DNA of 64,000 nucleotides from Pseudoalteromonas xiamenensis. GTDB taxonomy: Bacteria; Pseudomonadota; Gammaproteobacteria; Enterobacterales; Alteromonadaceae. The first letter of the stretch is position 1. The number at the start of each line of letters is the position of its first letter. Of this stretch, positions 17,366 through 26,665 are shown piece by piece. The notes under the pieces were generated by a model, which saw nothing but the letters and a program-made list of their open reading frames with translations, had not been told where the DNA came from and did not search any database. The translations under genes and the position numbers were made by a program. The stretch is from assembly GCF_030994125.1 (NCBI RefSeq), contig NZ_CP099917.1, positions 2,323,501-2,387,500 of the forward strand. The letters run 5' to 3'.

Positions 17366-17967
17366 CTGTGAGCAAAGGAATATGGGCGTTATTATTATTA
17401 GTTTTGGCATCTTGTACAAAAGTACAACCTGAACTGGCTGAAACGACCTTATTCTATTCGCAACCTAAAGTTGTCCCTGAATTTTCTTTAACCGATCAAC
17501 AAGGAAACGTGATTGGAAATGCCCAGCTAGAAGGACACTGGACGTGGCTATTTTTAGGGTATACAAGTTGCCCAGATATCTGTCCAATGACACTGGCGAA
17601 GTTAGCGGCAGCTAAAAAACAAGTAAAAGAAAAAAATGTACAAATTTGGTTTGTGTCGGTTGATCCACATCGAGACACGCAACAAAAGCGTGCTGACTAT
17701 GCAGCATATTTTGGTGAAGGTATTGTCGCTGCTACGGCGGCGCATGAGGTGTTATTCCCATTTGTGCGTAGTTTGGGGCTAATTTACGCTATAGGGGATA
17801 CGACTCAAGAACAGTACGCTGTTGATCACAGTGCATCTATCGCCTTAATCAATCCAAAAGGCGAGCTTACGGCTATTTTTAAGCCAGAGTTCGCTGTTGG
17901 CCAAGTTCCATTGGTCGATAATTCTAAATTAGTCAAAGATTTTAACAGCATTTCTTCGCAATATTGA
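17356..17967 (+). CDS. SCO1/SenC-family copper chaperone lipoprotein
   Basis: This SCO protein of 203 residues starts with a lipoprotein signal (lipobox LASC) and has a thioredoxin-like periplasmic domain. The copper-binding CX3C is Cys72/Cys76 (TSCPDICPMTLAK), and the distal histidine lies in AVDHSASIALINPKG. It delivers copper to CuA of subunit II. ATG 17356 overlaps cyoE by ten bases; a GTG at 17368 is a possible alternative start that keeps the lipobox. It is the last clear gene of the oxidase assembly set. Confidence 0.94.
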   Translation: MGLTVSKGIWALLLLVLASCTKVQPELAETTLFYSQPKVVPEFSLTDQQGNVIGNAQLEGHWTWLFLGYTSCPDICPMTLAKLAAAKKQVKEKNVQIWFVSVDPHRDTQQKRADYAAYFGEGIVAATAAHEVLFPFVRSLGLIYAIGDTTQEQYAVDHSASIALINPKGELTAIFKPEFAVGQVPLVDNSKLVKDFNSISSQY

Positions 17968-18116
17968 TCTTCCTCACTCAAATTAACTGATTTACTGCGT
18001 ATTATTGTGCTAACACGTTAATTGTTTTTAGCTTTTCAATGATCTTTTGTGGCAATTTTACGATCTCAGTCTAAGCTAATTTTATATAAAACTTTTACAA
18101 GGAAAGTGCAGCACTC

Positions 18117-18389
18117 ATGTTAAAACTTCCTTCAGAATTAGCAGTTTCGCACGTGGAAGAATTACATCAGCAGCTCTTGCATGAAATTCACGATGTGCGG
18201 GATATAACCGTTGATGTTTCTGACGTTATTCGAGTCGATACGGCGACGGTTCAATTGCTTTGTGCGTTACAAAAACAGTTGCTTTCTGTCGGACATAAAG
18301 TGGTTTGGCATGGGAAAAGTGAAGCACTTAGTGAATCAGTAAAAGATTTAGGGCTTAGCGAATTCTTAAACCTGCAAATAGAACTCTAA
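18117..18389 (+). CDS. STAS-domain protein (anti-sigma-antagonist-like)
   Basis: This 90-residue single STAS domain has the strand-turn VDVSDVIRVDTATVQLLCAL, where a Ser/Thr follows the Asp as in phospho-regulated STAS proteins (Thr in DTATV). It is the first gene of the chemosensory operon, ten bases before cheY. Similar small STAS genes head Che2-type clusters in other gammaproteobacteria; their exact job is not settled. No kinase of the SpoIIAB type is encoded nearby. The 149-base gap upstream of it probably holds the operon promoter, but I saw no convincing boxes. Confidence 0.82.
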   Translation: MLKLPSELAVSHVEELHQQLLHEIHDVRDITVDVSDVIRVDTATVQLLCALQKQLLSVGHKVVWHGKSEALSESVKDLGLSEFLNLQIEL

Positions 18390-18398
18390 GAGGTTGGT

Positions 18399-18761
18399 AT
18401 GAAGAAAATTTTAGCGGTGGATGATTCGGCATCTATGCGTCAAATGGTAAGTTTCACCCTAAAGAAGGCGGGCTTCGATGTCACTGAAGCAAAGGATGGC
18501 AGTGAAGCATTGAGTCTAGCCAAGCAACAAGGCTATGACGCGGTTATCTCTGACGTAAACATGCCGGTGATGGATGGCATTACCCTCATCAGAGAGCTCC
18601 GAGCACTCCCTAGCTATAAATTTACGCCGTTGTTAATGCTGACGACTGAATCTGGATTAGATAAAAAGTCTGAGGGCAAAGCTGCGGGTGCAACGGGGTG
18701 GATTGTGAAACCATTCAACCCAGAACAACTGTTGGCTGTATTGAAGAAAGTGATTCGCTAA
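18399..18761 (+). CDS. cheY: CheY-type single-domain response regulator
   Basis: This 120-residue receiver has the acidic pair in AVDDSASMRQ, phospho-acceptor Asp52 (VISDVNMPVMDG), a Thr in MLTTES and Lys in IVKPFNPEQL. It lacks an output domain and should be phosphorylated by the CheA encoded next. Tuberculostearic-type or flagellar outputs cannot be told apart from sequence: in Che2-like systems the CheY output is often not flagellar. The operon order is STAS-cheY-cheA-cheW-MCP-cheR-cheD-cheB. Confidence 0.93.
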   Translation: MKKILAVDDSASMRQMVSFTLKKAGFDVTEAKDGSEALSLAKQQGYDAVISDVNMPVMDGITLIRELRALPSYKFTPLLMLTTESGLDKKSEGKAAGATGWIVKPFNPEQLLAVLKKVIR

Positions 18762-18776
18762 ATTTAAGGAGCGACC

Positions 18777-20924
18777 ATGAGTATCGATCTGAGCCAATTC
18801 TTTGAAGTTTTCTTTGAGGAAAGCTTCGAAGGACTTGATGCGATGGAAGCGGAGTTACTAAACCTCCGCCCTGGTGAAGAAGACTCGGAGACGATTAACA
18901 CCATTTTCCGAGCTGCTCATTCCATTAAGGGAGGCAGTGGAACATTTGGTTTTACATCGGTATCTGATTTTACGCACGTACTTGAAACTCTCTTGGATCA
19001 GATACGTGATGGTCGCAGAAAGCTAACGTCTGAGCACATCAATCTGTTATTGCAATCTGTGGACTGTTTGCGTGCCATGCTTTCTGCGTTGCAAAATCAG
19101 TCAGAGCCCGACCCAACAGAAAGTCAGAAGCTAAAAGCACAGTTTGAAGCGATATTGGGCATTGAATCTGAGGCTGGTGGTGAGGAAGTATTAAGCGAAG
19201 CCGAGCCGGATAAACTCACCTTTCAAATCGATTTCAAACCTCATGCCCATTTGTTCAAAACGGGAAACGAACCGCTTTATATGATTGGCGAGTTGGCTGA
19301 ACTCGGCGATTTAGAAACGCAGGCGTTTCATGATGGCATACCTCCATTTGATGAGTTTAATGCAGAAGACTGCTATCTGGCATGGCGATTTTTTTTAACA
19401 ACAACCGCGCCTGAAACGGCTATTCACGAAGTGTTTGAGTGGGTCGAAGACGATGCCGACATCAGTGTGCAATTATGTGGTGGTTTGTTTGAAGAATTCG
19501 ACGATGATCTAGACAAAGAAATTGCGGCAACAATTTCGTCGAAAGACACCCCCAAAAGTGTAGAAACTATTGAACATGAGCCAGCGGAAAATATCACAGC
19601 GCAAGTAAAAGAAGAAAAGGCACCAAGTGCAACCGCTGCAGCCCAACCGGCGCTTAGTGCTAAACCTAGCACCAGCACACCTAAAACCCAAGATAATACC
19701 TCTACTTCTATTCGCGTGGGTATCGATAAAGTGGATTCCCTCATTAATATGGTCGGCGAGTTAGTGATCACTCAAGCTATGCTAAGTCAACTCGGCGAGC
19801 AGGATATGACGGACTCGACAATTTCGGCTTTGCAAGAAGGGCTCGCTCAACTGGCGCACAATACGCGAGATCTACAAGAGAGTGTGATGCGTATTCGCAT
19901 GTTGCCCATTAGTTTCGTATTCAGTCGTTTTCCACGTTTAGTTCGAGATATTTCTCAAAAACTCAATAAACAAGTCGAGTTGAAACTCTTAGGTGAGCAA
20001 ACTGAACTCGACAAAACCGTCATGGAGAAAATTTCTGATCCCATGGTGCATTTGGTTCGAAATTCGTTAGACCATGGTATCGAAACGCCGGAACAGCGCA
20101 TTGCTGCGGGTAAAGACCCAGTGGGCACACTTACACTCAATGCGTTTCATCAAGGCGGCAATATTGTTATTGAAATCATGGACGATGGGCAGGGTTTAAA
20201 TACCGACAAAATTAAACAAAAAGCCATTGCGAATGGGCTAATTAACGAAGACGATGAACTCTCAAGTGAAGAAGTAAACGAATTAATCTTTAGACCTGGA
20301 TTTTCCACTGCAGATACCGTAAGTGATATTTCCGGACGAGGCGTCGGCATGGATGTAGTAAGACGCAACATCCAAGCACTAAATGGTTCGGTTGAAGTTT
20401 CCTCTGCTCGAGGTGTTGGCAGCACATTCACGATACGACTGCCATTGACACTGGCAATCCTCGATGGACAGCTTGTCCAAGTGGCTGAGCATACCTACAT
20501 TATTCCACTCATTTCTATCGTTGAGTCTTTGCAAATTGATGTAAAAAAAGTGAGCCGGGTCGGCAAAAACTTAGACGTTTTGCGGCTGCGTGATGAATAC
20601 ATTCCAATCTTAAGACTATTCGATATTTTCAATCACGACGGGGCGATTGAAGAGTTAGACAAGTCTCTTCTTGTGGTTGTTGAATCTGACAATCAAAAAG
20701 TCGGTTTACTGGTTGATGATTTGCTGGCTCAGCAACAAGTCGTAATTAAGAGTTTAGAAGCCAATTACAAACGAGTGGATGGTATTTCGGGTGCAACGAT
20801 ATTAGGCGATGGACGAGTTTCGTTAATTATCGACATCAGCGGTTTAGTTAAACTAAGCGGGTTGCGTAAACCCGGTTCGCAGGAATTGGTCTTAGATCCT
20901 AATTTAGCGGAGGCGATATCCTAA
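18777..20924 (+). CDS. cheA: Chemotaxis histidine kinase CheA
   Basis: CheA has 715 residues. The P1 phosphotransfer domain carries His48 in AAHSIKGGSGTFGF. A middle domain (about 145-240, starting FKPHAHLFKTGNEPL) is in the P2 position and probably docks CheY or CheB. After an Ala/Thr-rich linker come the dimerisation helices (VGELVITQAML), the ATPase domain with LVRNSLDHGIETPEQR, DDGQGLN and GRGVGMDVVRRNI, and a C-terminal CheW-like P5 domain. It autophosphorylates under receptor control and passes phosphate to CheY and CheB. The stop overlaps the cheW start by one base. Confidence 0.95.
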   Translation: MSIDLSQFFEVFFEESFEGLDAMEAELLNLRPGEEDSETINTIFRAAHSIKGGSGTFGFTSVSDFTHVLETLLDQIRDGRRKLTSEHINLLLQSVDCLRAMLSALQNQSEPDPTESQKLKAQFEAILGIESEAGGEEVLSEAEPDKLTFQIDFKPHAHLFKTGNEPLYMIGELAELGDLETQAFHDGIPPFDEFNAEDCYLAWRFFLTTTAPETAIHEVFEWVEDDADISVQLCGGLFEEFDDDLDKEIAATISSKDTPKSVETIEHEPAENITAQVKEEKAPSATAAAQPALSAKPSTSTPKTQDNTSTSIRVGIDKVDSLINMVGELVITQAMLSQLGEQDMTDSTISALQEGLAQLAHNTRDLQESVMRIRMLPISFVFSRFPRLVRDISQKLNKQVELKLLGEQTELDKTVMEKISDPMVHLVRNSLDHGIETPEQRIAAGKDPVGTLTLNAFHQGGNIVIEIMDDGQGLNTDKIKQKAIANGLINEDDELSSEEVNELIFRPGFSTADTVSDISGRGVGMDVVRRNIQALNGSVEVSSARGVGSTFTIRLPLTLAILDGQLVQVAEHTYIIPLISIVESLQIDVKKVSRVGKNLDVLRLRDEYIPILRLFDIFNHDGAIEELDKSLLVVVESDNQKVGLLVDDLLAQQQVVIKSLEANYKRVDGISGATILGDGRVSLIIDISGLVKLSGLRKPGSQELVLDPNLAEAIS

Positions 20925-21418
20925 TGTTGAATGAAACAGCATTACAAACTGCGCTAAATCAACGCTTGGGCCATGGTGAAGCGCATGATGAAAAGCAGTA
21001 CTTAACGTTTTTAATGGCAGGCGAGGAATACGGTGTGGACATTTTATCCGTCCAAGAGATCCGAGGCTGGAGCAGTGCCACCGCAATTCCTAACTCTCCC
21101 AGTTTTGTAAAAGGTGCCATCAATCTACGAGGTACCATTGTCCCTATCATCGATTTACGGCTGCGATTTGGTATCGAGCCAATTGCTTATGGCCCTTTAA
21201 CTGTGGTGATAGTCGTTAAGGTGGATTTTAAAGAGCAGTCGAAAACCATGGGGATCGTTGTTGACGGTGTGTCGGATGTTTACAGCATTAGTGAAGACAC
21301 CGCGAAAGATGTGCCTGATTTCCAAGAATCCTCCAGTTCTCAGTATGTCGATGGATTGGTTAATGTCGGTGAAAAAATGGTCGTGCTTTTGAATTTGCAA
21401 AAGACGTTACAGATATAG
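20924..21418 (+). CDS. cheW: Chemotaxis coupling protein CheW
   Basis: This 164-residue CheW domain protein links receptors to CheA. Typical segments are FLMAGEEYGVDILSVQEI, the conserved INLRGTIVPIIDLRLRFG and GIVVDGVSDVYSI. It lies between cheA and the receptor gene, overlapping cheA by a single base. An N-terminal extension of about 25 residues precedes the domain. Confidence 0.94.
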   Translation: MLNETALQTALNQRLGHGEAHDEKQYLTFLMAGEEYGVDILSVQEIRGWSSATAIPNSPSFVKGAINLRGTIVPIIDLRLRFGIEPIAYGPLTVVIVVKVDFKEQSKTMGIVVDGVSDVYSISEDTAKDVPDFQESSSSQYVDGLVNVGEKMVVLLNLQKTLQI

Positions 21419-21439
21419 CAAGAAGATAAGGTGAATAAT

Positions 21440-24154
21440 ATGGGGTGGTTCTCTAGTTCGAAACCAGTGAAGACAGAAGGTGATTATGTATTGGATGCGT
21501 TAAAACGAGCGCAAGCTGTACTGGAACTTTCACCACAAGGTCAAATCATTGCTGCAAATCACAACTTTTCCAACTTATTAGGGTATATGCCTGATGCCAT
21601 CAAGGGCCAGCCTTTTTCTTCATTGCTTGCGCCTTCGGCAAGAGAATCGGGAGAATTTCAAACGGCGTGGCCAAAAATTGCGGGTGGCAACGCGACACAA
21701 GCGGATTTCTTGTTAGTGAGTGCAAGCGGTCTTGATACTTGGGTTAGCATGCAATTTTTGCCAGCGCTCAATGATACGGGACAAAACACAAAAATCATCG
21801 CACTTTGTTCTGACCACGCGAAGATGAAGCAAGAAATTACTGAGTTTAAAGGGCAGGTAACAGCCATCAACCGGACGCAAGCGACTATTGAGTTCGATGT
21901 TTCAGGCAAGATTCTCAGAGCAAACAACAACTTCTTGAACGTCATGGGGTATGAGCAATCTGAAGTGGTGGGAAAACATCATCGAATGTTCATTGAAGAA
22001 GAGTTTGCCAAAAGTGATGTATACCGGGACTTTTGGGATAAGTTGGGTCGTGGGGATTTCCATTCTGGTGAGTTTAAGCGAATCGGCAAAGGTGGAAAAG
22101 TTGTTTGGATTCAGGCGACGTACACCCCCATATTGGATGACACTGGCCGAGTTGTAAAAGTTGTAAAGTACGCAAATGACATTACAGCACGCAAAAAGTT
22201 GGAAGAAATAGCAAAACAAGACGCGAATTTGGCCAATGCTTTGCGGATCTGCCAAGCAAACGTGATGATAGCAAATGCGAATTTAGAAATTGTCTTTATG
22301 AATCGTGAAGTGGAAAAAATGCTGAAAACGCATGAAAAAACGCTTCAAACGGTGTTGCCTAATTTCAATGTAGATGGACTTGTTGGAACAAACGTCGATT
22401 TTTTCCATAAAAACCCAGCTCATCAAAGAGGCCTACTTGATAAGTTAACCCAAGCGTACAAAACACGTATTAAATTGGCGGGTTTGACGTTCGATTTAAT
22501 TGCAACACCTTGGCTTGGTAAAGAGGGTGAACGATTGGGTACGGTTGTGGAATGGTACGATCTGACCGAAAAGCTAGCTGAAGAAGAAAAGATACGGGCT
22601 CAAGCGGAAGAAAACTTACGTGTTCGTCGAGCGCTAGATAATGTGGCAGCCAATGCCATGATAGCGGACAACAACAACGTGATTGTGTATATGAACAATT
22701 CGGTCAGAGAAATGATGCGTATTGCTGAATCTGACTTGAGAAAAGATCTACCTAACTTTGATGCAAAGAATCTCGTTGGTAAGAACATCGATGAATTTCA
22801 CAAAAATCCAGCGCACCAACGTAGTTTACTCGCCACATTAAAAGACACGTATAAAACCCAGATTAAAGTGGGTGGTAGAACCTTCTCACTTATAGCAAAT
22901 CCTATTTTCACAGAAAGTAAAGAATACGTGGGTACCGTTGTCGAGTGGAATGACCGCACTGCTGAAGTCAAAATGGAAGAAGAAATTGCCCATTTGGTCA
23001 GTTCGGCGAGCAGTGGTGAACTCAGTGTTCGTGTCAGTGAAAAAGGAAAAGAAGGGTTCTTCTTGAACTTAACAAACGGCCTTAACGATTTACTTAGTAA
23101 TATTGCTGAAGCAATTGAAGATACGGGCGAAATGCTCGGAGCACTTGCTGGCGGAGACTTATCTCGCCGGATGAATAAGGATTATGAAGGGGCGTTTGAC
23201 CAACTAAAACGCGATGCCAATGCCACCGCGGATAAATTGACGGAAGTGATCAATCGCATTAGTACGTCAGCCGCTTTGGTTGCTAGTGGGGCAGAAGAAA
23301 TTTCACAAGGTAACGCGGATTTAAGTCAACGTACTGAAGAGCAGGCTTCGTCTTTGGAAGAAACGGCTTCCAGTATGGAAGAAATGACAAGTACGGTTCG
23401 TCAGAATGCCGACAATGCACGCGTCGCAAACCAATTAGCAGCAGAAACGTGTGATAAAGCGGAATTGGGTGGAGCCGTCGTTAGTCGTGCGGTTGATAGT
23501 ATGTCGGCTATCAACGAATCGAGTAAGAAAATTGCGGATATCATTGGTGTTATTGATGAAATTGCCTTCCAAACTAATCTCCTTGCGTTAAACGCGGCGG
23601 TAGAAGCTGCAAGAGCTGGAGAACAAGGCCGCGGATTTGCTGTTGTCGCGGGTGAGGTGCGTAACCTCGCACAGCGCTCGGCAGCAGCTGCAAAAGAAAT
23701 TAAAGACTTGATCCGAGACAGTGTGAGTAAAGTAGAAGATGGCACCGTGTTGGTTAACGAATCGGGTATGACTTTGAAAGACATTGTGGCCTCAGTACGC
23801 CGCGTGACAGAAATGATTTCCGACATCGCGTCAGCCTCTCAGGAACAAAGTTCAGGCATCGAGCAAGTGAACAAAGCCGTGTCACAAATGGATGAAATGA
23901 CACAGCAAAACGCGGCGTTAGTTGAAGAAGCATCCGCAGCGGGTGAATCGATGGCGGAGCAAGCCAGAGACATGCGACGTTTGTTGAATTTCTTTAACGT
24001 TAGTTCGGATGCTGAGCCATTAGCTATGCCGAAGTTAAATGGGCATGCACCAAAAGCGGCGGCAATAGAACATCAACCGAGAGTTAAACAACCTGCACCT
24101 GTAGCAGGAGGAAATAAATTTTCGGATGAAGCGGACGAATGGGAAGAGTTCTAA
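21440..24154 (+). CDS. Soluble multi-PAS methyl-accepting chemotaxis protein with C-terminal CheR-docking motif
   Basis: The protein has 904 residues and no membrane segment. In order it has two PAS domains (about 20-130 and 140-250), two further PAS-like repeats sharing FHKNPAHQR (about 270-510), a HAMP-like linker, and the signalling hairpin with tip [20 protein letters not shown]. The last five residues are EWEEF, close to the GWEEF pentapeptide by which Pseudomonas Aer2/McpB recruits CheR2. It is therefore probably the cytoplasmic receptor of this pathway. The ligand is unknown; the His residues of the repeats could hold haem, which is inference. ATG 21440 has AAGG eight bases upstream; a GTG at 21431 is possible. 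Confidence 0.92.
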   Translation: MGWFSSSKPVKTEGDYVLDALKRAQAVLELSPQGQIIAANHNFSNLLGYMPDAIKGQPFSSLLAPSARESGEFQTAWPKIAGGNATQADFLLVSASGLDTWVSMQFLPALNDTGQNTKIIALCSDHAKMKQEITEFKGQVTAINRTQATIEFDVSGKILRANNNFLNVMGYEQSEVVGKHHRMFIEEEFAKSDVYRDFWDKLGRGDFHSGEFKRIGKGGKVVWIQATYTPILDDTGRVVKVVKYANDITARKKLEEIAKQDANLANALRICQANVMIANANLEIVFMNREVEKMLKTHEKTLQTVLPNFNVDGLVGTNVDFFHKNPAHQRGLLDKLTQAYKTRIKLAGLTFDLIATPWLGKEGERLGTVVEWYDLTEKLAEEEKIRAQAEENLRVRRALDNVAANAMIADNNNVIVYMNNSVREMMRIAESDLRKDLPNFDAKNLVGKNIDEFHKNPAHQRSLLATLKDTYKTQIKVGGRTFSLIANPIFTESKEYVGTVVEWNDRTAEVKMEEEIAHLVSSASSGELSVRVSEKGKEGFFLNLTNGLNDLLSNIAEAIEDTGEMLGALAGGDLSRRMNKDYEGAFDQLKRDANATADKLTEVINRISTSAALVASGAEEISQGNADLSQRTEEQASSLEETASSMEEMTSTVRQNADNARVANQLAAETCDKAELGGAVVSRAVDSMSAINESSKKIADIIGVIDEIAFQTNLLALNAAVEAARAGEQGRGFAVVAGEVRNLAQRSAAAAKEIKDLIRDSVSKVEDGTVLVNESGMTLKDIVASVRRVTEMISDIASASQEQSSGIEQVNKAVSQMDEMTQQNAALVEEASAAGESMAEQARDMRRLLNFFNVSSDAEPLAMPKLNGHAPKAAAIEHQPRVKQPAPVAGGNKFSDEADEWEEF

Positions 24155-24179
24155 CCTAGACAAATGAGTAGGGGCCTAA

Positions 24180-25007
24180 ATGAAGGAATTTGCATTATCG
24201 GACACGGATTTTAAGGCGATATCAGAAAAAGTTTACAAGGCTTGCGGTATCGTTTTAGGCCCCCACAAACGTGAAATGGTTTATTCCCGGTTAGCACGGC
24301 GGATTCGTGCTACCGGACTGAGTTCCTTTGAGGAGTATTTGTCTTATCTTGAAGACAATCCAGAAGCGGAGTTCAGTTCTTTTATCAATGCAATTACCAC
24401 AAACCTCACGTCGTTTTTTAGGGAGTCACATCACTTTGACTATCTGCAAAACGAGGTGATTCCCTTGTTACTTAAACACAACCAACAATCTAAGCGCGTC
24501 CGAATATGGTCAGCAGGCTGTTCAACGGGAGAAGAACCCTACACGATAGCAATGACGATTGCGGGGCAATTTCCAAAGAGTTGGGACGTTAAAATTTTAG
24601 CGACCGACTTAGACTCCAATGTGTTAGATAGAGCTCGGCGAGGTGAATATACAGCAAGCAACGTGACGGGGTTGTCCGATAGCCATTTGAAGCAGTTTTT
24701 TCTAAAAAGTAATGATGGAACTTTGTTTAAGGTCAAACCGGAATTGCAGCAAATGGTGCATTTTAAACGCTTAAACCTGCTTGAACCTTGGCCCATGAAA
24801 GGCCCATTTGATGTGGTTTTTTGTCGTAATGTTTTGATCTACTTTGATAAAGAGACGAAAGACCGACTTTTTCAAGGCTACTACAATATTTTGGCTCGTC
24901 ATGGTCACCTATTTATTGGGCACTCGGAGTCGATGGGCAAAGAGCATGTTGAATACAAAAGTTTAGGCAAAACGATGTATCGCAAGGCGAATTATGAAGC
25001 ATTTTAA
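24180..25007 (+). CDS. cheR: Chemotaxis protein methyltransferase CheR
   Basis: CheR has 275 residues: an N-terminal helical domain and a Rossmann methyltransferase domain with the S-adenosylmethionine motif IWSAGCSTGEEPYTIAM, ILATDLD and FDVVFCRNVLIYF. It methylates receptor glutamates for adaptation. The receptor just upstream ends in a WxxF pentapeptide that a CheR of this type can bind. It overlaps cheD by 14 bases. Confidence 0.95.
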   Translation: MKEFALSDTDFKAISEKVYKACGIVLGPHKREMVYSRLARRIRATGLSSFEEYLSYLEDNPEAEFSSFINAITTNLTSFFRESHHFDYLQNEVIPLLLKHNQQSKRVRIWSAGCSTGEEPYTIAMTIAGQFPKSWDVKILATDLDSNVLDRARRGEYTASNVTGLSDSHLKQFFLKSNDGTLFKVKPELQQMVHFKRLNLLEPWPMKGPFDVVFCRNVLIYFDKETKDRLFQGYYNILARHGHLFIGHSESMGKEHVEYKSLGKTMYRKANYEAF

Positions 25008-25608
25008 ACCAGTTATTCATGGCTTTGAGCATGTAAAACGTTTTTGGGATTCGACTCGTCATAAAGTGGTGGCTAAAGTGTTGCCTGGTGAATTTTATAT
25101 TTCAAAAAATGATGAGCTGATTTCTACAGTGCTTGGTTCGTGTATTTCTGCGTGTGTGTATGATGAAGTTATGGGCATTGGTGGGATGAATCATTTCATG
25201 TTGCCAGGGGTGAAAGATGCGAACAATTTGCATGCGAATGATCTGAGTTGTCGGTATGGAAACTGGGCGATGGAGTTTCTGATTAATGAGCTGTTGAAAA
25301 ATGGTGCAGCTCGCAAAAATTTGAAAGTGAAGCTGTTTGGCGGTGGGAAAATAATACGTTCCATGACAGACATTGGTATAGGGAATATCCGATTTGCCTA
25401 CGACTACGTTCAAGAAGAGAAGCTGGAGCTTATTTCACACGACGTAGGTGGGCCGTGGCCTCGAAAAATCGTATTCAACCCACAATCCGGGAAAGTGCAA
25501 GTAAAGAAGCTTCGTGAAATGCACAACGACACAATTGAAAAACGCGAAGTTCGGTACTTGCACGAAATTGAGGCGCAAGATAAGAAAACGGATATTGAGC
25601 TGTTTTAA
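24994..25608 (+). CDS. cheD: Chemoreceptor glutamine deamidase CheD
   Basis: CheD has 204 residues. The catalytic Cys lies in STVLGSCISACVYD and the His in GGMNHFMLPG, followed by the KLFGGG and NPQSGKVQVKKL segments of the family. It deamidates receptor glutamines and can influence CheB/CheC-type adaptation. An N-terminal stretch of about 30 residues precedes the enzyme domain. It starts inside the end of cheR and is followed by cheB after nine bases. Confidence 0.94.
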   Translation: MKHFKPVIHGFEHVKRFWDSTRHKVVAKVLPGEFYISKNDELISTVLGSCISACVYDEVMGIGGMNHFMLPGVKDANNLHANDLSCRYGNWAMEFLINELLKNGAARKNLKVKLFGGGKIIRSMTDIGIGNIRFAYDYVQEEKLELISHDVGGPWPRKIVFNPQSGKVQVKKLREMHNDTIEKREVRYLHEIEAQDKKTDIELF

Positions 25609-25617
25609 GAGAATGCC

Positions 25618-26655
25618 ATGATTAAAGTGCTGGTGGTGGATGATTCACCGTTGATTCGTAAATTGCTGACAGAGATCCTCACGCAGGCTGATGACATTAC
25701 CGTTGTTGGCGTAGCGGAAGACCCCTATGAAGCACGTGATAAAATAAAACAGCTTAACCCTGATGTCTTAACACTCGACATTGAAATGCCTAAGATGAAT
25801 GGGATCAGTTTTTTGAAAAATCTTATGCGTTTACGACCCATGCCTGTGATTATGATATCCACACTCACACAGCAAGGGTCGCCTGTAACGCTTGAAGCAT
25901 TGGAACTTGGAGCGGTTGATTTTATTGCGAAACCCTCTGTGAATGTCGCGAAAGAATTAAACGATTACATGGAAGTGGTACACCAAAAAGTACGAGCGGC
26001 ATATCGCGCGCGTTTACGGCCATTCAAAGCCGCTGATCAAGGAGGCGCTTCTGGGGTCGTTTCCAAATATGAGCATTTCTTGCCCGGACGGATATTAGCG
26101 GTAGGAGCAAGTACTGGTGGTACAGAAGCAATTAAAGAAGTGTTGATCCGCATGCCAGCGAATTGTCCTCCTATAGTCGTCACGCAACATATTCCACCGG
26201 TGTTTAGTACGTCATTTGCACTACGAATGGACAGAAGTTGTACTATCTCTGTCAAAGAAGCAGCAGAGGGCGATGTATTAAAACCGGGCACGGCGTATAT
26301 AGCACCCGGCGATAAGCATCTTAAAGTGATGCGCAAAGGTAGTCAGTTTGTGTGCGTGCTTGATAATGGTGAGCCTGTTAATCGGCACAAACCAGCCGTT
26401 GATGTGTTATTTGCGTCACTAATCGATTGCAATCCAAAAAACGTCAGTGCGGTCTTGCTTACGGGTATGGGCAGTGATGGGGCTAGGGGGCTACTTGCAC
26501 TCAAAAACGCTGGAGCGGTTACCTACGCTCAAGATGAAAAGACGAGTGTTGTGTGGGGAATGCCAAGGGCGGCGCATGAACTGGGCGCCGCGTTGAGTTT
26601 AGTACCTTTACATCATGTCGCCGAAACACTGCTTGCGAGTGCTGCCAAGCCTTAG
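25618..26655 (+). CDS. cheB: Chemotaxis-specific protein-glutamate methylesterase CheB
   Basis: CheB has 345 residues. The receiver domain has VVDDSPLIRK and Asp54 (TLDIEMPKMNG). A linker leads to the esterase domain with Ser165 in VGASTGGTEAI, the His in VTQHIPPVFS, and the Asp region in LLTGMGSDGARG. It removes methyl groups from receptors when phosphorylated by CheA. It closes the chemosensory operon; a convergent gene starts ten bases after its stop and no clear terminator hairpin separates them. Confidence 0.95.
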   Translation: MIKVLVVDDSPLIRKLLTEILTQADDITVVGVAEDPYEARDKIKQLNPDVLTLDIEMPKMNGISFLKNLMRLRPMPVIMISTLTQQGSPVTLEALELGAVDFIAKPSVNVAKELNDYMEVVHQKVRAAYRARLRPFKAADQGGASGVVSKYEHFLPGRILAVGASTGGTEAIKEVLIRMPANCPPIVVTQHIPPVFSTSFALRMDRSCTISVKEAAEGDVLKPGTAYIAPGDKHLKVMRKGSQFVCVLDNGEPVNRHKPAVDVLFASLIDCNPKNVSAVLLTGMGSDGARGLLALKNAGAVTYAQDEKTSVVWGMPRAAHELGAALSLVPLHHVAETLLASAAKP

Positions 26656-26665
26656 ACTCGTTTTT

